Source of the DNA: Oligoflexus sp.
GTDB taxonomy: Bacteria; Bdellovibrionota_B; Oligoflexia; Oligoflexales; Oligoflexaceae
DNA length: 44,335 bases
Direction: 5' to 3'
NCBI RefSeq assembly: GCF_035712445.1
Contig: NZ_DASTAT010000130.1
Location: forward strand, 1 to 44,335
Shown: positions 16,220 through 24,460 of the stretch, in pieces
How the letters are laid out: every line of letters begins with the position of its first letter
How positions within the stretch are numbered: position 1 is the first letter of the stretch
The notes under the pieces: generated by a model
Told to the model about the DNA's origin: nothing
Database searches by the model: none
Seen by the model: the letters and a program-made list of their open reading frames with translations, nothing else
Position numbers and translations under genes: made by a program

Positions 16220-18211
16220 ATGCGTCGCAAACAGATTCGGAAACCTTTGTCTCTATTGCTTCTGGCTTCGTTTACAGCCACCAGCTCCCAGGTCTACGCG
16301 TTGCCGAGCTATACCGGAGCCACGAACAGTGCGCTCAAGCTTACCCAGGCGCAGGCTATCCAAAGAAATCCAACGCTGGCCGGCACCACACTCTTTCAGG
16401 ATCATCTGGATTCGAAAATTCTTTACGTTTCACCGTCCACCAAAAAAACCCAAAGCGGCGTGTACTCGCCGGTGAATGGAGCCGTAAACTGCCCTGTTCT
16501 GGAAAATCAATTCGCGCTGACCTATCGTCTGCCCGCGTCCTCGGAATTCGAAGCCAAGGCCGCAGCGGGAGCATACTCCCCTTACTTTGACCTTCAGTAC
16601 GGAAACTACTATCGCTTCGGCAACCTGATCAACTCGCTGGCCACCAAGATGGCGAGCGCGGAACTTCTGAAGGCCAAGCCTGAATATGCAGCCTTCAAGA
16701 TCGCTGAAGAAAAGTTGAAGCTGAAAGACAATGAGATCGACGAAGTGAAAAGTCAGCTCGCGAGTCTTGATACAGCGGTGACGACTGCCGCCACACTCCT
16801 CAGCGTCTCGCCCGCTGATCAGATCATTGCCGCACGCGAAGCGCTTCAGCAGGCCGTGGCCAGTCGTCAGGAAAAATCTCCGGGTCTTTTGACTCGCAAA
16901 GCCCAGCTTGAAGCGGAGCGTATCCCGCTGCAGAATGAATACTTCACAGCGAAACAGGCCTGGCTGCCTTATGATGCGGACCTCGTGCGCCTCGCCGAAG
17001 CCATCGACCAGACGCAAACGGCCATGGCGGTCGTGGACAAGGTCGCCACGGAAGTTTTCGGCCGCAATGAAAAAACCCTGCAGGCCTTTGAAACCAAGGT
17101 CATCGGTCTGGCCTCGGCCAGTTATTCGATCTGGGGCACTGAAGCCGCAGATATGCAAAGCGCTCTGGCCCAGCTTCCTTCCTACTCGGGTCGCAACTTC
17201 GGTGTGCGTCAGCTCCCGATCTTCAACGTGACCCTGGCTTCGACTGTAAACCCGGCCTCGCATAAAGCGGGATCGACCGTCAGCTCCGATTCACCCACGA
17301 TTGATAAGGTGACCGAACCCAAAAACACGCTCTTCAGAATCGCTGGCGCAAAATTCGGCGGCGTTCTTCCCGGTATCGCAGCTCCTTCTGACAACTGGGT
17401 CTTCAAGACCAAAGCCGGAATTCCCCTGCGTCCGATCGAAACCAAACCCAGCGCGGCAGCAGGAACCTTCCAGGCTGATATCAACCAGGGCGTTTACTGT
17501 ATGGGCAGCTCCGATCGCGGCACTCCGTCGAGCGTCGGATCCTTCCTGCCGATCGGTGGCATCCGGAAAGCCTGGGCCATTGATAGCTACAGCTATAAAC
17601 CCAGATCGCAGCGCGTGATGGCCCAGTCGGTGGCTCTGAACTATGATTATCACGTCAAAGCCGATCCGATGCGCGTCAGCTGTACTTTGGACGTCTCCAA
17701 ATCCATGGACTACGTGCGCAACTCGGGTGAGTGGAACTTCCTCTGGTGGGGTGAAAAATGGGATGACACCCGCCGCACCAGCTCCGGCTTCAATGGCGTC
17801 ACCTGCAAAACGGATGAAAACCCCAGCGATGCGTCGCCAAATTCCGGGGATGCCCAGGCTCGCCTGGATGCCCTGCGCAACAAAGCGATCAATGAAATCA
17901 CCGCCGAATTCCTGATGACCTATGCCAAGTCGTGGCGCACAGAAGTCGTGGAAGCTCCTCAGAACATTCCTGACCGCACCAAATTCTTCTCGAGCCTCGG
18001 CACCGGCCTGGAATCCATCTGCGGTCCCAACGTCTATTGCAAGGTCACGAGCGTGGTCATGAAGTCCTTGGATGAAATCGCTGGCAGCCGCAGCGGCAGC
18101 ACCAGCCATCATGAGGATTTCAGCGCGGTCATCACCCGGAACTACAACGAGCAGTCCTTCCGCACATTGAAGGGCAATGCGAACATCGACCTGACGGTGG
18201 ATGCTCCCTAA
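16220..18211 (+). CDS. large secreted protein with a central coiled coil, unknown function
   Basis: A 663-residue protein with signal peptide (RKPLSLLLLASFTATSSQVYA) and AAGGAG upstream. After an N-terminal region of about 130 residues it has a long helical stretch (about 150-300) rich in alternating charged and hydrophobic residues (AEEKLKLKDNEIDEVKSQLA, QLEAERIPLQNEYFTAKQAW) that looks like a coiled coil. The C-terminal third contains aromatic and cysteine residues (WNFLWWGEKWDD, CGPNVYCKV). I recognise no domain. It starts a run of four closely spaced genes (16,220-20,780) all encoding exported proteins, so the products may form one extracytoplasmic structure or pathway. Confidence 0.75.
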   Translation: MRRKQIRKPLSLLLLASFTATSSQVYALPSYTGATNSALKLTQAQAIQRNPTLAGTTLFQDHLDSKILYVSPSTKKTQSGVYSPVNGAVNCPVLENQFALTYRLPASSEFEAKAAAGAYSPYFDLQYGNYYRFGNLINSLATKMASAELLKAKPEYAAFKIAEEKLKLKDNEIDEVKSQLASLDTAVTTAATLLSVSPADQIIAAREALQQAVASRQEKSPGLLTRKAQLEAERIPLQNEYFTAKQAWLPYDADLVRLAEAIDQTQTAMAVVDKVATEVFGRNEKTLQAFETKVIGLASASYSIWGTEAADMQSALAQLPSYSGRNFGVRQLPIFNVTLASTVNPASHKAGSTVSSDSPTIDKVTEPKNTLFRIAGAKFGGVLPGIAAPSDNWVFKTKAGIPLRPIETKPSAAAGTFQADINQGVYCMGSSDRGTPSSVGSFLPIGGIRKAWAIDSYSYKPRSQRVMAQSVALNYDYHVKADPMRVSCTLDVSKSMDYVRNSGEWNFLWWGEKWDDTRRTSSGFNGVTCKTDENPSDASPNSGDAQARLDALRNKAINEITAEFLMTYAKSWRTEVVEAPQNIPDRTKFFSSLGTGLESICGPNVYCKVTSVVMKSLDEIAGSRSGSTSHHEDFSAVITRNYNEQSFRTLKGNANIDLTVDAP

Positions 18212-18241
18212 GCTTTGCCCTTGAATCGAAGGAGGTCTCTC

Positions 18242-18751
18242 ATGAAACAGAAAGTCATATCAGGTGTTCTTGTGCTGGTCGGTTTAACCTTTCTAGGATT
18301 TCAGCAGCTGAGTCGTCAGAAACCTGCATCCAAGGCAACCGCGGCTCCCGAAGCAGCGGCCGAATCCAAGGCCCAGGTTTCCGAAAAGGATATGGAGCGC
18401 ACACTGGAAGTCTTGAAAAAAGTGGAAGCTCCGAGTCTTGAAAAGGTGGCGGAGGAACTCACATCCAGCGGCGATGAAGAAGCGCTGGCCAGTTTCCAAA
18501 GCTATCAAAAGCAGCAAAAGTCTTATGATGCCGCTTACCAGAAATATGAAGCTGCTCATGAGACCTACCGCGCGGCCGTGCACGCGGCTCCCGATGGCAA
18601 CAGTCCCGAGGTGGAAGCGGCCCTGGCCCGGGTGGATGCGGAGGCCGAAGCTCTTCAAGCCGAAACCGAGGCTTTGAACGCAAAGTCCGCAGAGTTCCTG
18701 GAAGAGTATCGCCGCTACACCTTCGATAAGTTCGGTCTTGCTTTGAATTGA
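18242..18751 (+). CDS. exported or membrane-anchored coiled-coil protein, unknown function
   Basis: A 169-residue protein. The start is the ATG at 18242, directed by AAGGAGG six bases upstream; the in-frame TTG at 18215 would place that ribosome site inside the gene. An N-terminal hydrophobic segment (VISGVLVLVGLTFLGFQQL) acts as a signal or anchor. It is followed by an alanine-rich linker and a long, highly charged helical region (residues about 45-155; KYEAAHETYRAAVHAA, RVDAEAEALQAETEALNAKS) that is a likely coiled coil. It follows the large secreted coiled-coil protein gene by 30 bases, so the two may interact. Confidence 0.75.
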   Translation: MKQKVISGVLVLVGLTFLGFQQLSRQKPASKATAAPEAAAESKAQVSEKDMERTLEVLKKVEAPSLEKVAEELTSSGDEEALASFQSYQKQQKSYDAAYQKYEAAHETYRAAVHAAPDGNSPEVEAALARVDAEAEALQAETEALNAKSAEFLEEYRRYTFDKFGLALN

Positions 18752-18760
18752 TGGAACACG

Positions 18761-18803
18761 CTGAAGGCTCGCCCTGCTTTTTTTCGCCGGTGCGGGCCTT
18801 CAG
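18761..18803 (+). other. intercistronic hairpin with internal T-run
   Basis: CTGAAGGC (18761-18768) and GCCTTCAG (18796-18803) are perfect complements around a loop that itself holds seven Ts. It sits between two genes of the secreted-protein cluster and may reduce read-through or stabilise the upstream message. Confidence 0.4.
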
Positions 18804-18824
18804 TCCTTAAACGGAAGACACAGC

Positions 18825-19904
18825 ATGAAAAAATCCTTATCCATTCTTTCGATAAGCCTTGGCCTTTTGGCCTGTGGCGATGGTCATGCCGAAGAGCAGC
18901 ATCCATCCGACGAGATCATGACTCCCGAGCAAGTTTGCCGTTGGGCCTGGGAGCAGAATGAAGAGCAGCTGGATCCCAAGGATCGCCTGGGCAATCCCTT
19001 TCCCATGCAGGCGAATCCCGAGGCGGGCTGGCACTTTGAAATGGAATACCTCGGCCATAAACTTTTGATCAGGCCCGCGCGCAGTCTGGACTTTCAGGTT
19101 GAACTGGAAACGGGAACCCTCGACTGCTCGGTGCCTGTGAGCTGGAAGGTTCTCGATAGCACGCTCGATATCAGCTTTCATCCGCTCTTCAAAAACAAGC
19201 GTCAGATCACGATGATCAACGGCAAACCCTTTGGTCATGAAACCAAGGGCGGCTTTTATATCCGCTATCAGCTTATGAACACCGATCCTTATGACATCAA
19301 TCTTGCCTGGTATCTGAAAACACCAGCCTTGAAAAAAGCGGATGTGATGGAAGCCATTCGTCAGCAGCTGCAGGTTCCCGCCGAGCAGAGCCTGGACATT
19401 CAGGATGCCGCGGAACTGCTTAAAATGCAGGGTGCGATGGGCATTCAGGCCATAGGCCTGTCGGTGGGTCAGGACCCTGTCAATCACTGGGCCATGCTGC
19501 CTGCCAAGGCCGCTCAGCTTTGGCCCAGCCTGAAATTTTTTCCGCTGGGTGAAGCCCCGTCGGCCACAACTGTGGAAGAGGCCTGGACCCAGTCCAGTAT
19601 CCTGGATCTCGCGACTCTGAAACTCTGGGATCTGAAGACAAGAAAATGGGCGGATTGCGCCACGATCGGCACCAGCGCGCGCATCGCCTGTCGCCAGATC
19701 GTCGACGAGACCTTTGTTAAAATGTTCAAGGACGCCCAGGATAAAAACACCGAGCTCTGTGTTCACCTCGCCTGGCCTGGTGCGGATTTCAGTCCTTACT
19801 TCGTTTCGCGTCACTGCGTGAATCCCGAGGGCGTCGTGCGAACTCTGGGTTCGATGCCGACACTCGATCCTGGATTTCCTGCAGTCCAGGCACAAGGAAG
19901 GTGA
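18825..19904 (+). CDS. lipoprotein of unknown function
   Basis: A 359-residue lipoprotein: short signal peptide with lipobox GLLAC (Cys17) followed by GDGHAEEQ. The mature protein has a beta-rich N-terminal half (HFEMEYLGHKLLIRPARSLDFQVELETGTLDCSV in three strands-like blocks) and a mixed C-terminal half with several cysteines. There is no recognised domain. The next gene starts three bases after its stop with AAGGTGAAGC between them, so they are co-transcribed. It belongs to the 15-21 kb cluster of exported proteins; function unknown. Confidence 0.72.
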   Translation: MKKSLSILSISLGLLACGDGHAEEQHPSDEIMTPEQVCRWAWEQNEEQLDPKDRLGNPFPMQANPEAGWHFEMEYLGHKLLIRPARSLDFQVELETGTLDCSVPVSWKVLDSTLDISFHPLFKNKRQITMINGKPFGHETKGGFYIRYQLMNTDPYDINLAWYLKTPALKKADVMEAIRQQLQVPAEQSLDIQDAAELLKMQGAMGIQAIGLSVGQDPVNHWAMLPAKAAQLWPSLKFFPLGEAPSATTVEEAWTQSSILDLATLKLWDLKTRKWADCATIGTSARIACRQIVDETFVKMFKDAQDKNTELCVHLAWPGADFSPYFVSRHCVNPEGVVRTLGSMPTLDPGFPAVQAQGR

Positions 19905-19907
19905 AGC

Positions 19908-20780
19908 ATGCGTCTTTTGCCCTGCGTGATCATGCTGCTCGCTTCGATTCCTGATTCCAAGGCCCGCGCGGTGGCCCGTGAATCCGTGGCGGTCCAAGCC
20001 TCACGGGTTCAGAGTCTGCTCACCTCGATCCAGAAGGAACCAGGGATCAGGCTGGAGCTGGCCCAAAGTCTTAGGCAAACCACTGTGACGAGTCAAAAGC
20101 AATTGGCCCGCGAGCAGCTCACAGCGGTGCTGAAACCAGGCCGTCTGCCTTTGCCTGATCCGTCGCTGATGATCGTCCAGGGTCATCGCTTTGTTTTGCC
20201 GAAGCTCGCTGGTCAAAGACGCTGCGAGGCCATTCAAAAGGATTGGCGGGATCTGGATCGCGTCTATCAGGAAGTCAGTGACCTTGCTTTGGAACTGGAA
20301 GAAGTGTACAGCACGCCTCAGTTCTGCGCGCCCTGTGCGGATACGGTCCTGGCCACCTTGAAAGAAGCCACTCAGGAATTGGAAAGCATCAGCTCCCGCC
20401 TGAGTGCCGATGGTGACCGGCAAATTCTGGCCGTATGGGATGCCGAGCATTTTGTACGCGAGGGGCAAAGTCCTTTCGCAACTCTGAGCTGGGATAAGCT
20501 CGTCTATTACAATATAGATGGTGATTCCCGCGTCGGCGATGCCGCTCATCCCTTGCCACCCTTGCCAGGCTTTAGCCTGCGCTTGCCGCTTTTGCAGAAT
20601 GGCATTCAATTCCAAACCGAGGCCACGGCCGAGCGGGCCTGCAGTCCCGGTTTTGAAATTCGCCTGGATGGCCTGGCCAGGGCCACGCTTCCGCTTGACG
20701 CGATCGAGCTGCCTCGCGATCAGATCCGTATCCGCATGCGACCGATTCAGGTGAATCTGCGGCTGATGGCTCTCGAATAG
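19908..20780 (+). CDS. secreted protein of unknown function
   Basis: A 290-residue protein with a signal peptide (MRLLPCVIMLLASIPDSKARA) and GGAAGGTGAAGC before the ATG. The mature protein is predicted by eye to have helices in the first two thirds (around EAIQKDWRDLDRVYQEVSDL) with a CAPC motif near residue 142 that could form a redox-active or structural disulphide, and a beta-rich tail. It lies three bases downstream of the lipoprotein gene and ends the cluster. No known domain. Confidence 0.72.
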   Translation: MRLLPCVIMLLASIPDSKARAVARESVAVQASRVQSLLTSIQKEPGIRLELAQSLRQTTVTSQKQLAREQLTAVLKPGRLPLPDPSLMIVQGHRFVLPKLAGQRRCEAIQKDWRDLDRVYQEVSDLALELEEVYSTPQFCAPCADTVLATLKEATQELESISSRLSADGDRQILAVWDAEHFVREGQSPFATLSWDKLVYYNIDGDSRVGDAAHPLPPLPGFSLRLPLLQNGIQFQTEATAERACSPGFEIRLDGLARATLPLDAIELPRDQIRIRMRPIQVNLRLMALE

Positions 20781-20874
20781 GATCGTCATGGCGTGAATTG
20801 CGGATGGGAAGAAGACCGTAGCGATGCTATAGCTTGCTCGTGAAGGAACAGGACACCAACACGAGGAATTACCT

Positions 20875-21927
20875 ATGCAACATTCTGAAGAATCCCTCCG
20901 GGAAGCCCTGGGTTATGAACTCTCGGACATGATGTATCGACAGAAGGCCCTGGCCCTTTGCAATGAGCGCGTCGGGTTCTGGGATCAACATTTTCGGAGC
21001 ATGGCCGACGATGATCAAAAAAATGTGGAGCTGCTGGAAACCGTAATGGCCAGTTTCGGGGTTCGGGTGTCTCCGCGCCGTTCGACCGAACAGATCGCTG
21101 ACCTTCTGATCGACGTCGTGGTAGGGGAAACCTCGCGTCCTCTCGAAAAACTCGGTGCCTATACGCTTTTGAAGAAGAGTCAGCTCATGTCCGTGCAGCT
21201 GGTGAGCAAGGCTACACAGCATGTTCTGCCTGATATTCGCATGACGCTTGAGCCCCTGGATGGTTTGGGCGCGATTTTAAATAATCATGTGAGCCAGCTG
21301 AAAACCTTCATCGAGCACAAAGGGGTCGCATGGCTCACAGGTCACGAGGTGCCCGAAGGGCTTTTCGAGCGTGCCCGCGAAGCCGTGGCCGATATCACCG
21401 ATCGTGTGATTCATCGCGCCGCTGGCACGGACGAAAGGGAGATCTTCCCCGTTCTGCAGATGGATCATCGCAAGGTGGAACTCCTCTTCAAGGAAATCGA
21501 GGAATCGAAGACCCATGAAAAAGCGCTGGGAATCTTCCGGCAGCTGAAGGCGGATCTGAATGCGCATTCGATTGCCGAAGAGGAAACCGTCTATATGCGT
21601 TTTCAAAGCGTGGCGGCGATGCGCGAATATCTGACCGAAGCGCGGCAGGATCATGCGGATATCCGCGTGCTGCTGGAAGAGGCGACCGAACTTCAGGATG
21701 AGCATGAGGCCTTTCTGGATAAGATCGACGAACTGCACCAGCTGGTGGTGCAGCACGTCGAAGAGGAAGAAAATCAGCTGTTCAAAATGATCCGTAAAAA
21801 CAGCAGCGAGGAGCTGCGTCGGGATCTGACCCAGAATTTTCTGAAGGCCAAGCAAAGGATTCAGGAGAATCTTGGGCCGGATAGCACCAGCCCTCAAAGC
21901 GGTCAGGAACCTCAGGCCTCCCTCTGA
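20875..21927 (+). CDS. hemerythrin-domain protein with an extra N-terminal helical domain
   Basis: A 350-residue cytoplasmic protein. The C-terminal half (about 195-315) is a hemerythrin HHE domain with the expected di-iron ligand pattern: QMDHRKVELLF, LNAHSIAEEETVYMRF, QDHADIRVLL and VVQHVEEEENQLFKMI. Such domains bind O2, NO or iron and often protect against oxidative or nitrosative stress. The N-terminal about 180 residues are all-helical (LREALGYELSDMMYRQ, LLETVMASFGVRVSP) and resemble ferritin-like/DUF892-type bundles, which I cannot assign firmly. It is preceded by a GAGGAATTACCT ribosome site and ends one base before the stop of the convergent radical SAM gene, so it is not part of that operon. 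Confidence 0.85.
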   Translation: MQHSEESLREALGYELSDMMYRQKALALCNERVGFWDQHFRSMADDDQKNVELLETVMASFGVRVSPRRSTEQIADLLIDVVVGETSRPLEKLGAYTLLKKSQLMSVQLVSKATQHVLPDIRMTLEPLDGLGAILNNHVSQLKTFIEHKGVAWLTGHEVPEGLFERAREAVADITDRVIHRAAGTDEREIFPVLQMDHRKVELLFKEIEESKTHEKALGIFRQLKADLNAHSIAEEETVYMRFQSVAAMREYLTEARQDHADIRVLLEEATELQDEHEAFLDKIDELHQLVVQHVEEEENQLFKMIRKNSSEELRRDLTQNFLKAKQRIQENLGPDSTSPQSGQEPQASL

Positions 21928-21928
21928 T

Positions 21929-23083
21929 TCAGGCCATCAGCTCCGCGTATTCCTGAGGCAGATCATGCGCCAGCATGGTCTCCATACGGCCCAGAACAAT
22001 GTCCGTGACCACTTTTTTGGTCATGCGGCAGTGCAGGGTTTCCGCGGATTGAAAGCTGCCATTTTCAAAGAGCTTGTTCGACGGCGCGCCGCCCCCGCAA
22101 AAATGAAAGTATTCACAGCTCGCCTGGCAGGCTTTGACGCCTGCCTGAATTTCAGCGGTCATCCTTTGAAACTTGGGCGAGCTCTTCAGCTCTTCGATTC
22201 CCGAATGAAGGAAATTGCCGAGAATGAAGTCGCCATAGGATTCATGCTTCATGCCGAGCAGTTCGGGGCTGAAGCTGCTGAAGTTGCCATCCACATCCAC
22301 GTTGATTATGGACAAGGGATTATTCTCCATCGGCGGCACGCGGGGCATTTTCCGCACGCTTCCCATGATCGCCGCATGCGCGCTGCGGAATTCCCGCACG
22401 AGGTTCGGTTCACCGACCTCAAAGCTCAGCTCATGCATGCGGCTCATGAAGGCTCCGAATTCGGCCTCGGTCACCGACTGAAGACTTGAAGAGGCATGCA
22501 CGCCTTCGATCTCTTCCACATTGAAGCCCATGCAGTCCGGGCCCCAGCTATAAAGATAATGAAAGATGGCTTCCGCCTGTTGCACCGCCTCCTTGGTGAC
22601 CACCGAGATGGTATGAAACGTGATCTCCGCTTCCTGAAGACAGGTCATGCCGCGCTCGATCTGAGCCAGAGAGCCCTTGCCCCGTCGATCCACGCGGAAT
22701 TTGTCATTCAGGGCCGCAGGTCCATCGACGCTGACGCCAACACTCATCGGCAGATCCTTGAAGAGCGTACACCATTCCTTGTTGATCAGCGTCCCATTGG
22801 TTTGAAGGCAATGCCGGAAGCTGACGCCCGCAGGAAGCTTTTTGCGGATCACCTCATCCGCCTCCTGATAGAACTTGATTCCAGCCGCCAGCGGTTCGCC
22901 GGCATGCCAGACCACGGAAAATTCCTTATGAATCAATCCAGAGGCCGCGATGCGCTCCACGCTTTTTTCAATCACCTCAAGGCTCATGCGGCGCCTTTGG
23001 CTTTTATCCGGCAGATAGCAGTAGCTGCAGTTGAGATTGCAGAAAGGGGTCGCCTGTAAAATCAGGAGTCGTAAAGGTCCCAT
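21929..23083 (-). CDS. grrM: GrrM-type radical SAM/SPASM peptide maturase
   Basis: A 384-residue enzyme. The start is the ATG at 23081-23083, six bases after GGAGG; the ATG six bases earlier directly abuts that site. The radical SAM cluster motif is Cys15-X3-Cys19-X2-Cys22 (PFCNLNCSYCYLP). The C-terminal SPASM region (KACQASCEYFHFCGGGAPSN, then KLFENGSFQSAETLHCRMTKK) would bind auxiliary iron-sulphur clusters; CGGGAPSNKxFENG is the hallmark of the GrrM/FxsB/Xye group. Members of that group form three-residue cyclophanes, joining an aromatic side chain to the beta-carbon of the residue two positions on. The precursor gene immediately upstream carries twenty Trp-X-Asp/Asn sites, exactly such a pattern. 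Family known; the crosslink chemistry here is inferred. Confidence 0.92.
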   Translation of the reverse strand: MGPLRLLILQATPFCNLNCSYCYLPDKSQRRRMSLEVIEKSVERIAASGLIHKEFSVVWHAGEPLAAGIKFYQEADEVIRKKLPAGVSFRHCLQTNGTLINKEWCTLFKDLPMSVGVSVDGPAALNDKFRVDRRGKGSLAQIERGMTCLQEAEITFHTISVVTKEAVQQAEAIFHYLYSWGPDCMGFNVEEIEGVHASSSLQSVTEAEFGAFMSRMHELSFEVGEPNLVREFRSAHAAIMGSVRKMPRVPPMENNPLSIINVDVDGNFSSFSPELLGMKHESYGDFILGNFLHSGIEELKSSPKFQRMTAEIQAGVKACQASCEYFHFCGGGAPSNKLFENGSFQSAETLHCRMTKKVVTDIVLGRMETMLAHDLPQEYAELMA

Positions 23084-23106
23084 GCTCATCCTCCGTGGGC
23101 CGCAGC

Positions 23107-23126
23107 TCCTTCCCCGAAGGGAAGGA
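23107..23126 (-). promoter_or_regulatory. intercistronic hairpin with UUCG tetraloop between precursor and maturase
   Basis: On the transcribed (minus) strand TCCTTCCC-TTCG-GGGAAGGA forms a perfect 8-bp stem closed by a C(UUCG)G tetraloop, an exceptionally stable RNA hairpin. There is no T-run, so it is not a classic terminator. It could protect the 3' end of the precursor message or lower maturase expression relative to the precursor. Confidence 0.65.
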
Positions 23127-23144
23127 ACCCGGTTTCAATTCCGT

Positions 23145-23546
23145 TCAGATCGGGAACACATCACCCCAATCTCGCCAATCCTGCCAGTTGTTCCAGTCCT
23201 TCCAATCGTTCCAGTTGTTCCAGTCCTTCCAATCGTTCCAGTTCGCCCAATCATTCCAATCTCGCCAGTCCGACCAGTTATTCCAGTCGCTCCAGTCGGA
23301 CCAGTCCTTCCAATCCTTCCAATCCGTCCAGTCGTTCCATGAGTGCAAAGGTCCTGTGCGCTCCGTGTTTGGCGTCAGGGCTTTGACCAGCTTGCTGACA
23401 TCACCCTCGCTCGCAAGGCCCGCCGTGGAACGGATGAAGCCCAGCACGACGGCCAGCATCGCGGCCCGCTTCATAAGTTTGGAGCCTTCACTCTGTTTCA
23501 GCTCCTTCAGGATTTCTTTCGCCTTGTCCAATTGCTCACGATTCAT
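23145..23546 (-). CDS. RiPP precursor with 20 tandem Trp-X-Asp/Asn repeats (GrrA-like)
   Basis: A 133-residue protein. Residues 1-69 form a leader: a charged helix (MNREQLDKAKEILKELKQSE), a hydrophobic segment (AAMLAVVLGFIRSTAGLA, about 28-45) that could be an export signal, then SEGDVSKLVKALTPNTERTG. Residues 70-129 are exactly twenty uninterrupted W-X-D/N tripeptides (16 ending in Asp, 4 in Asn), followed by VFPI. The middle residue varies (N, K, S, R, T, A, Q, G). Repetitive C-termini with aromatic-X-Asp/Asn motifs are typical substrates of three-residue cyclophane-forming radical SAM enzymes, and a GrrM-type enzyme is encoded next. Its ATG overlaps the stop of the upstream membrane-protein gene (ATGA). 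The product may become a rod-like chain of up to 20 macrocycles; this is inference. Confidence 0.9.
   Translation of the reverse strand: MNREQLDKAKEILKELKQSEGSKLMKRAAMLAVVLGFIRSTAGLASEGDVSKLVKALTPNTERTGPLHSWNDWTDWKDWKDWSDWSDWNNWSDWRDWNDWANWNDWKDWNNWNDWKDWNNWQDWRDWGDVFPI
23160..23339 (-). repeat. 9-bp-period coding repeat (20 units) in the precursor gene
   Basis: Twenty consecutive 9-base units each encode Trp-X-Asp/Asn. TGG is invariant, the second codon is variable, and the third is GAC, GAT or AAC. The periodicity is strictly in frame, with no spacers. Mixed codon use for Asp shows the array is held by selection on protein rather than being a fresh slippage expansion. Confidence 0.93.
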
Positions 23547-24325
23547 AACGCTCCTTTCTTCAGAACAAATGATCCGAGAATCTGGAGTTTACCCTCTCCA
23601 TTCCGCGCATAATAATTGCCGCTCAGCTCCTGGCGATTGCTGCCGCCGATGAAGACCTGATAGAGTTTGGTGTTATCAGGCCCTGTGGGCTCGATCAGGA
23701 GCGAACTCCTTTCCCCTTCCTCGACGACGCGGATGTGGTCATCGAGCGGCCCTTTCAGGTGGCTCCTGCTGAGCGGGGCCCGGGTCTTATCCTGCAGCTC
23801 CACTGCGATCTCACCCTGAAAATGCTGGGCTTCGACTTCGCCATCGATGTTCATGCTCAGATACCATTCCTGCCCGCCCTGCCCTTCGATCTTTCCGTGA
23901 AAATCACCTTTCAGATATTCGTCGATCAGAGACAGCTGCCTGATATTGCGAAATCTTGTGAATTTTTCCGGATCCTGAAGTTGATTTTTCTGCAGGAATT
24001 TTTTCTGTTCTGTGAACGGTAAAGCCAGGATTTCATCGCTGGCGAATTTCCGCAGATCCAGCGCGGGGGCGGGCGCGACCTGAGGGGTCTTGTCCGGCAT
24101 GGGCTTGGGAGCTTCAGCAACGGCAGGCTCGACCTTTTTTTGGGGGATGGCGGTCGGAACCGTGTTCACAGAACGCTCCGTCTCGACGACTTTCGCAGAA
24201 GGCGTGGGCGTTGGCTGAGATAAAGAAAGATCCCTTGCCCGGATTGGCTTTGGCCTGGATGTCATCCAAAGAAAAGCCAGAAAGAGGAGGAGGCAGCATC
24301 CTGCCCACAGCAGCGCCTTGTTCAT
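23543..24325 (-). CDS. membrane-anchored protein of unknown function, first gene of the RiPP operon
   Basis: A 260-residue protein with one N-terminal transmembrane segment (LLWAGCCLLLFLAFLWM), a proline- and alanine-rich linker (about 25-95) that would span the periplasm, and a C-terminal domain (about 125-260) with a beta-rich pattern (LKGDFHGKIEGQGGQEWYLS, QHFQGEIAVELQDKT, VFIGGSNRQELSGNYYAR). I do not recognise the domain. The stop overlaps the precursor ATG (ATGA), so it is made in step with the peptide. Its topology suits a role in handling or displaying the mature peptide outside the inner membrane, or a target/immunity protein; these are guesses. Weak ribosome site AAGAGCGA. Confidence 0.78.
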   Translation of the reverse strand: MNKALLWAGCCLLLFLAFLWMTSRPKPIRARDLSLSQPTPTPSAKVVETERSVNTVPTAIPQKKVEPAVAEAPKPMPDKTPQVAPAPALDLRKFASDEILALPFTEQKKFLQKNQLQDPEKFTRFRNIRQLSLIDEYLKGDFHGKIEGQGGQEWYLSMNIDGEVEAQHFQGEIAVELQDKTRAPLSRSHLKGPLDDHIRVVEEGERSSLLIEPTGPDNTKLYQVFIGGSNRQELSGNYYARNGEGKLQILGSFVLKKGAL

Positions 24326-24368
24326 ATGGATCGCTCTTTTTGGAAAAAATAAGGTGTTCGTTGAAAGC

Positions 24369-24378
24369 CTGATATCAG
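24369..24378. promoter_or_regulatory. 10-bp palindrome in the divergent RiPP control region
   Basis: CTGATATCAG is a perfect palindrome 44 bases upstream of the minus-strand operon's first ATG. It could be a regulator half-site or chance. Confidence 0.25.
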
Positions 24379-24460
24379 CTGGTTTAGATGAATTCTATTA
24401 CGAACGCAATAAGAGGAAACCCCGAGGCGCGCCTAACAAAATTCCCTTACGCACACTTGC

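Noticed and set aside
23160..23339. CRISPR-like or minisatellite reading of the short repeats in the precursor gene
   Set aside because: The period is 9 bp without spacers, strictly in frame, with an invariant TGG and varied second codons, which is protein-level repetition.
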